Source of the DNA: an uncultured Bacteroidales bacterium
GTDB lineage: Bacteria > Bacteroidota > Bacteroidia > Bacteroidales > UBA932
Length of the DNA: 18,458 nucleotides
Assembly (NCBI GenBank): GCA_946408295.1
Contig: CAMJRT010000004.1
Coordinates: 1-18,458 of the forward strand
Direction: 5' to 3'
Shown piece after piece: positions 15,443 to 18,458 of the stretch; positions within the stretch are counted from its first letter, which is position 1; each line of letters opens with the position of its first letter. Position numbers and translations under genes: made by a program. The notes below the pieces were generated by a model. That model had not been told where the DNA came from. It saw only the letters and a list, made by a program, of their open reading frames with translations, and made no database searches.

Positions 15443-16378
15443 CTATAGATAATAGTTCAGGGAAATTCGCAGACCGAAGGTTTCCGTGCCATAGAGGAGA
15501 GCGTTGCTGCCCGGGCTCACGAGTTTGTTGTATTGCTCGACCCTGTCAGTCCAGGAAGAATAACCTTCGTAAACGGTCCAGGTCTGGGGCTGGAAGATGC
15601 CCATAATCGGCGTCATCGTCATACTGAGCGCAACAGAGATATTGGGCAGGCAGAACCACTCGATACCCATATCCACGCTCAAGCCGAGACCGTGGATGTA
15701 GCCCTGGTTGTAACTTTCGACGAGGTAGCCGTTGGCAATGGCATTTCTGGAGTCAGCCGCCTGATACGGGTTGATGGTAGAGCCATCGTTGCTCGCCTTC
15801 AGATAAGGCATTGTGGTACGCACCCATCCACCGTCCTTGGTCAAGGGGTTTCCGTAGGTCGTGCTGATGCTGCCGCCGCCGATGGCCCACAAGAGCGAAG
15901 CGCCGAAATTGAACTGAAAGGCACCGATGTTTTTATGGAACTCCGCGCCCAGACCGACGGACACTTTGTTGAGTTTGTTGTGAATCACATCCACCGTTTT
16001 GGCTTGGGAAAGGGAATTTTCGCGCAAAGCGGCGTCATCGTCCACATACTCTTTGTAGTTGATCAAACTGCCGGTAAAGCCGACATTGGCCCGCAAGGAC
16101 ACGAAGTCCGCCACGCGATATTTGAGCAGGAAGGAAGCCAGGGGCTCTTTGCCGAGAATAAACATCTCCTTGGGCTCCGTGCCGAAGGCATTGATAAAGC
16201 CGCCGGCAAAGGCGCCGGTGGACGGCTGGTATTCCTTTTTCTCGATGGCCATCGGGTTGAAGGTAAGGCCGAAGGAGAAACTGCCGACAGACGGCGTATA
16301 GGGTTTTTTCTTTTCCTGGGCGGAAAGGGTCAGGCTTGCCAGCAGGGCAATAGCCGTAAGTATTATTAATTTTTTCAT
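15443..16378 (-). CDS. Outer-membrane beta-barrel protein
   Basis: The 311-residue protein has a signal peptide, MKKLIILTAIALLASLTLSAQ, with cleavage after Ala20 (SA-Q). The mature part is rich in alternating aromatic/hydrophobic strands, such as SFSFGLTFNPMA, FVSLRANVGFTGS, KVSVGLGAEFH and FQFNFGASLLWAIGG. It ends in a strand, FGLRISLNYYL, typical of a barrel terminus. I do not recognise a specific family; a small porin or anchor barrel is likely. It lies 25 bases after the small lipoprotein gene and abuts the first Ig-protein gene (stop TAG directly followed by ATG), so all four genes are co-transcribed. It may anchor or export the Ig-like lipoproteins, but nothing in the sequence proves this. 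Confidence 0.8.
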   Translation of the reverse strand: MKKLIILTAIALLASLTLSAQEKKKPYTPSVGSFSFGLTFNPMAIEKKEYQPSTGAFAGGFINAFGTEPKEMFILGKEPLASFLLKYRVADFVSLRANVGFTGSLINYKEYVDDDAALRENSLSQAKTVDVIHNKLNKVSVGLGAEFHKNIGAFQFNFGASLLWAIGGGSISTTYGNPLTKDGGWVRTTMPYLKASNDGSTINPYQAADSRNAIANGYLVESYNQGYIHGLGLSVDMGIEWFCLPNISVALSMTMTPIMGIFQPQTWTVYEGYSSWTDRVEQYNKLVSPGSNALLYGTETFGLRISLNYYL

Positions 16379-16403
16379 AAATACGATTGATTTTCAATGA
16401 CTG

Positions 16404-16847
16404 TTATTCCTTATTACAGGTGATGTTTTTATCGGTTGCGGTCTCATTCTTGTTGACTTGGAAGGGTTCACCCGCATATTGTCCCTTAAAAACTCCCAAG
16501 TTGGGAACATCCACGACCGCTTGAATGTTGGAAATCGTAATTTTAGCGGCGTTATACTTGATAGGAATGGGTAATGAATAGATGCCGTTGGCATCCGGAC
16601 GGGTGGAGAAAGTATTGGACACATCTTGACCGCTTTCTTTCCAAACAGCCGTGGCGGTCACTACGGTATTGGCACCGATAGCCGGAAAGATCTCCTTTGG
16701 ACTCATCATAAATTTAACATTACCCGTGACGGTCACCCTTGCTACGGTATTATCAACCGTAATCGCAGACGGGGCGAGCGTTTTTTTGCACGAGGAAAAA
16801 GACATAAGCCCGACAAGGGCCAAGGAAAGCAAAAATAGTTTTTTCAT
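16404..16847 (-). CDS. Small lipoprotein with a carboxypeptidase-regulatory-like beta domain
   Basis: The true start is MKKLFLLSLALVGLMSFSSC, a lipoprotein signal peptide with Cys20. A longer open frame upstream only overlaps uvrC in another frame and has no homology character. The mature 127 residues are beta-rich. ARVTVTGNVKF and TRPDANGIYSLPIPI resemble the G-x-V ... D-x-x-G-x-Y-x-L-x-V-P pattern of prealbumin-like carboxypeptidase regulatory domains. The protein ends NITCNKE. No family name is certain. It is the first gene of the four-gene surface operon and has a near-ideal promoter, so it is likely abundant. Confidence 0.78.
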   Translation of the reverse strand: MKKLFLLSLALVGLMSFSSCKKTLAPSAITVDNTVARVTVTGNVKFMMSPKEIFPAIGANTVVTATAVWKESGQDVSNTFSTRPDANGIYSLPIPIKYNAAKITISNIQAVVDVPNLGVFKGQYAGEPFQVNKNETATDKNITCNKE

Positions 16848-16877
16848 ACTGCTTTGGTTAGTTTTTCTTATAATGTA

Positions 16878-16908
16878 CAAAGGTAATCCATTTTTTTTAT
16901 TTCTCAAA
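16878..16908 (-). promoter_or_regulatory. Promoter of the four-gene surface operon, TTTG-N19-TACCTTTG
   Basis: On the minus strand TTTG (16908-16905) is followed after exactly 19 bases by TACCTTTG (16885-16878). The predicted transcription start near 16871 leaves a leader of about 24 bases before the lipoprotein ATG. The -33 element lies within the last codons of uvrC. Confidence 0.85.
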
Positions 16909-18458
16909 ACCGGGCCCCAGCGCCTCCTTAATGCGGGCCGCCAGCCCTTCGCCCGCCACGGCCGCAATTTCCTCCCGAGAGGCCGCTGCGATGCGCGGCA
17001 CCGAGCCGAAACGCAGGAGCAATTTCTGCTCCATTTTCTCGCCCACGCCCTTGATGTCCCGCAGCACGGAATGAATCTGCGCCTTGCTGCGGCGGTTGCG
17101 GTGGTGGGTGATGTTGAAACGGTGGGCCTCGTCGCGGGCCTGCTGGAGCAATTTGAGCGCAAGCGAATTGCGGTCCAGAAACAGAGGCACCGGGTCGTCG
17201 GTGCGCACGACCTCTTCCAGGCGTTTGGCCAGTCCCACCACCATCAATTTATCCTGTATGCCCAACTCGCACAGGGCCTCCCAGGCGCAGCCCAACTGCC
17301 CTTTTCCTCCATCAATCACGACCAGTTGCGGCAAATCTTCCGGCGCCTCGGCCAACAGGCGGGAATAGCGGCGGTTGACGATTTCCTTCATCGAGGCAAA
17401 GTCGTTGGCGCCGACTACGGTCTTGATGCAGAAATGACGGTAATCCTTTTTGGATGGCTTCCCGCCCCGGAACACCACGCAGGCGGCCACGGGATTGGTG
17501 CCTTGCAGGTTGGAGTTGTCGAAGCACTCGATGTGCTCGGGCAGCCGGTCCATTCCCAGCGCCTGCTGCAAATCCGCCATCATCCGCTGGTGGTAGCCTT
17601 CGGGGTCCACCTGTTCGCTCTGCTTGAGCGCATCGATGCGCAGACGGGCGGCATTGCGCATCCCCAGGTCTAGCAACGCCAGTTTGTCGCCCCGGGAAGG
17701 CATCGTGAAGCGCACCCCTTCCCACTCGATTTCCGGCAGGAACGGCACGATAACCTCCCGGGAAAGACGCCCCAGCCGGCTTTCTATTTCGGCGATAAAA
17801 AACGCCAGCACTTCTTCGCGCGATTCGTCCAGACGGGACTGGAAACGCAGGTTGAGGCTCTGGACGATGCTGCCTCCTTTCACGCGCATAAAATTGCCGT
17901 AGCCTTCCCCTTCCTCGAAAACAAGGGAGAAAACATCAGCCTGTATGTCGGCCGTATTGACGATGAGCGACTTGCTGTAGTGCTGCGAGAGCGTGTCCAG
18001 CCATTGCTTGTAATGTTGCGCCCCTTCGAAATCCAGGCGGGCGGCGCAATCGGCCATCGCCTCCTTGTACTGCCGCATCAACTCCCGGCCGCCGCCGTCG
18101 AGGATGCTTACGACCGCCTCCACCCAGACGGCGTATTCTTTTTCCGACACTTTCCCCACGCAGCAGCCCGCGCAAGAGCCGGTGTGCAGTTTCAGGCAGG
18201 GGCGGTATTTGCGGCGGAGAATGCCGTCGGAGGTGAGTTTCAACTTGCAGTCGGCCCCGCGCATCGGATAGAGGGAGAAAAAGAGTTCCAACAGGGAATA
18301 AGCGTGCTTGACGCTGCTGTACGGCCCGAAATAGCGGTGCCGGCCCGCCTTGTCCACCCGCCGGGTCAGAAAGACGCGGGGGAAAGGTTCGTTGCTCACA
18401 CAAATCCAGGGATAGGTCTTGGAGTCCTTGAGCAGGATGTTGTATTTGGGCTTGTACT
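16897..18458 (-). CDS. uvrC: Excinuclease ABC subunit C (5' end outside window)
   Basis: 520 codons are visible and the frame is still open at the window edge (YKPKYNILLKDSKTYPW), so only the first part of the GIY-YIG nuclease is missing. In order there are the end of the GIY-YIG domain (RYFGPYSSVKHAY), a Cys cluster (CLKLHTGSCAGCC) as in Fe-S-type UvrC, the UVR motif that contacts UvrB (CAARLDFEGAQHYKQWLDTL), the RNase H-like C-terminal nuclease (IECFDNSNLQGTNPVAACVV and LVVIDGGKGQLG) and tandem helix-hairpin-helix motifs (LRDIKGVGEKMEQKLLLRFG and EEIAAVAGEGLAARIKEALG). UvrC makes both incisions around DNA damage in nucleotide excision repair. The GTG near 18399 is an internal Val codon, not the start. 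Confidence 0.97.
   Translation of the reverse strand, partial: YKPKYNILLKDSKTYPWICVSNEPFPRVFLTRRVDKAGRHRYFGPYSSVKHAYSLLELFFSLYPMRGADCKLKLTSDGILRRKYRPCLKLHTGSCAGCCVGKVSEKEYAVWVEAVVSILDGGGRELMRQYKEAMADCAARLDFEGAQHYKQWLDTLSQHYSKSLIVNTADIQADVFSLVFEEGEGYGNFMRVKGGSIVQSLNLRFQSRLDESREEVLAFFIAEIESRLGRLSREVIVPFLPEIEWEGVRFTMPSRGDKLALLDLGMRNAARLRIDALKQSEQVDPEGYHQRMMADLQQALGMDRLPEHIECFDNSNLQGTNPVAACVVFRGGKPSKKDYRHFCIKTVVGANDFASMKEIVNRRYSRLLAEAPEDLPQLVVIDGGKGQLGCAWEALCELGIQDKLMVVGLAKRLEEVVRTDDPVPLFLDRNSLALKLLQQARDEAHRFNITHHRNRRSKAQIHSVLRDIKGVGEKMEQKLLLRFGSVPRIAAASREEIAAVAGEGLAARIKEALGPGFEK

Noticed and set aside
16848..17162. N-terminal extension of the small lipoprotein into uvrC
   Set aside because: The extension is Arg-rich and out of frame with uvrC. 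The lipoprotein signal peptide and promoter place the start at 16847.
1..18458. tRNA, rRNA, insertion sequences or attachment sites
   Set aside because: Reading the few intergenic gaps showed no cloverleaf, rRNA-like segment, transposase or terminal repeats.

Overview
The window comes from a member of the Bacteroidota, most likely a gut or rumen Bacteroidales. The evidence is DUF4270 and DUF3098 proteins, a Bacteroides-type GH2/GH3 pair, several lipoproteins, and promoters of the Bacteroidota form (TTTG, 19 bases, TACCTTTG). Two of these promoters match that form exactly. The species cannot be named from this sequence alone. Coding density is very high: many genes overlap by 1-4 bases, and no gene-free stretch exceeds about 160 bases.

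Layout. 1-3377 (+): the end of a polysaccharide-utilisation operon, with the C-terminal part of a GH3 beta-glucosidase-type enzyme overlapping a complete secreted GH2 beta-galactosidase-type enzyme. 3399-5981 (-): a DUF4270 lipoprotein behind a short GT5 (glycogen-synthase N-domain) protein. 6029-6066: a divergent promoter region built as an 11-bp inverted repeat carrying two TACCTTTG boxes. 6086-9767 (+): a compact envelope cluster of ftsX, a DUF3098 membrane protein, uppP, an lpxH-like phosphoesterase that is broken by a frameshift, and a SAM-dependent rRNA methyltransferase. 9924-10205 (+): a small protein with one AraC-like helix-turn-helix half. 10250-10495 (-): acpP with its own promoter and terminator. 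10566-16847 (-): a four-gene surface operon made of a small lipoprotein, an outer-membrane barrel and two tandem paralogous multi-Ig lipoproteins. 16897-18458 (-): uvrC, cut by the window end.

How the parts fit. The GH3/GH2 pair would process oligosaccharides in the periplasm. The ftsX-uppP-lpxH cluster links cell division, undecaprenyl-phosphate recycling and lipid A synthesis. The four-gene operon is the accessory part and the best candidate for something undescribed. It has a single strong promoter, three lipoproteins and one barrel. Its two large proteins share Ig-like stalks and a C-terminal domain resembling the Fibrobacter-major-paralogous/DUF1566 (C-type-lectin-like) group. An adhesin or ligand-capture role is inferred, not shown.

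The main oddities are the split lpxH-like gene, where about 20 bases appear to be missing between two metal-binding motifs, a Tyr/Gly/Met-rich tract with an 18-bp tandem repeat in the DUF4270 protein, a GT5-like protein without the usual substrate-binding lysine motif, and terminators placed inside the ends of convergent genes.
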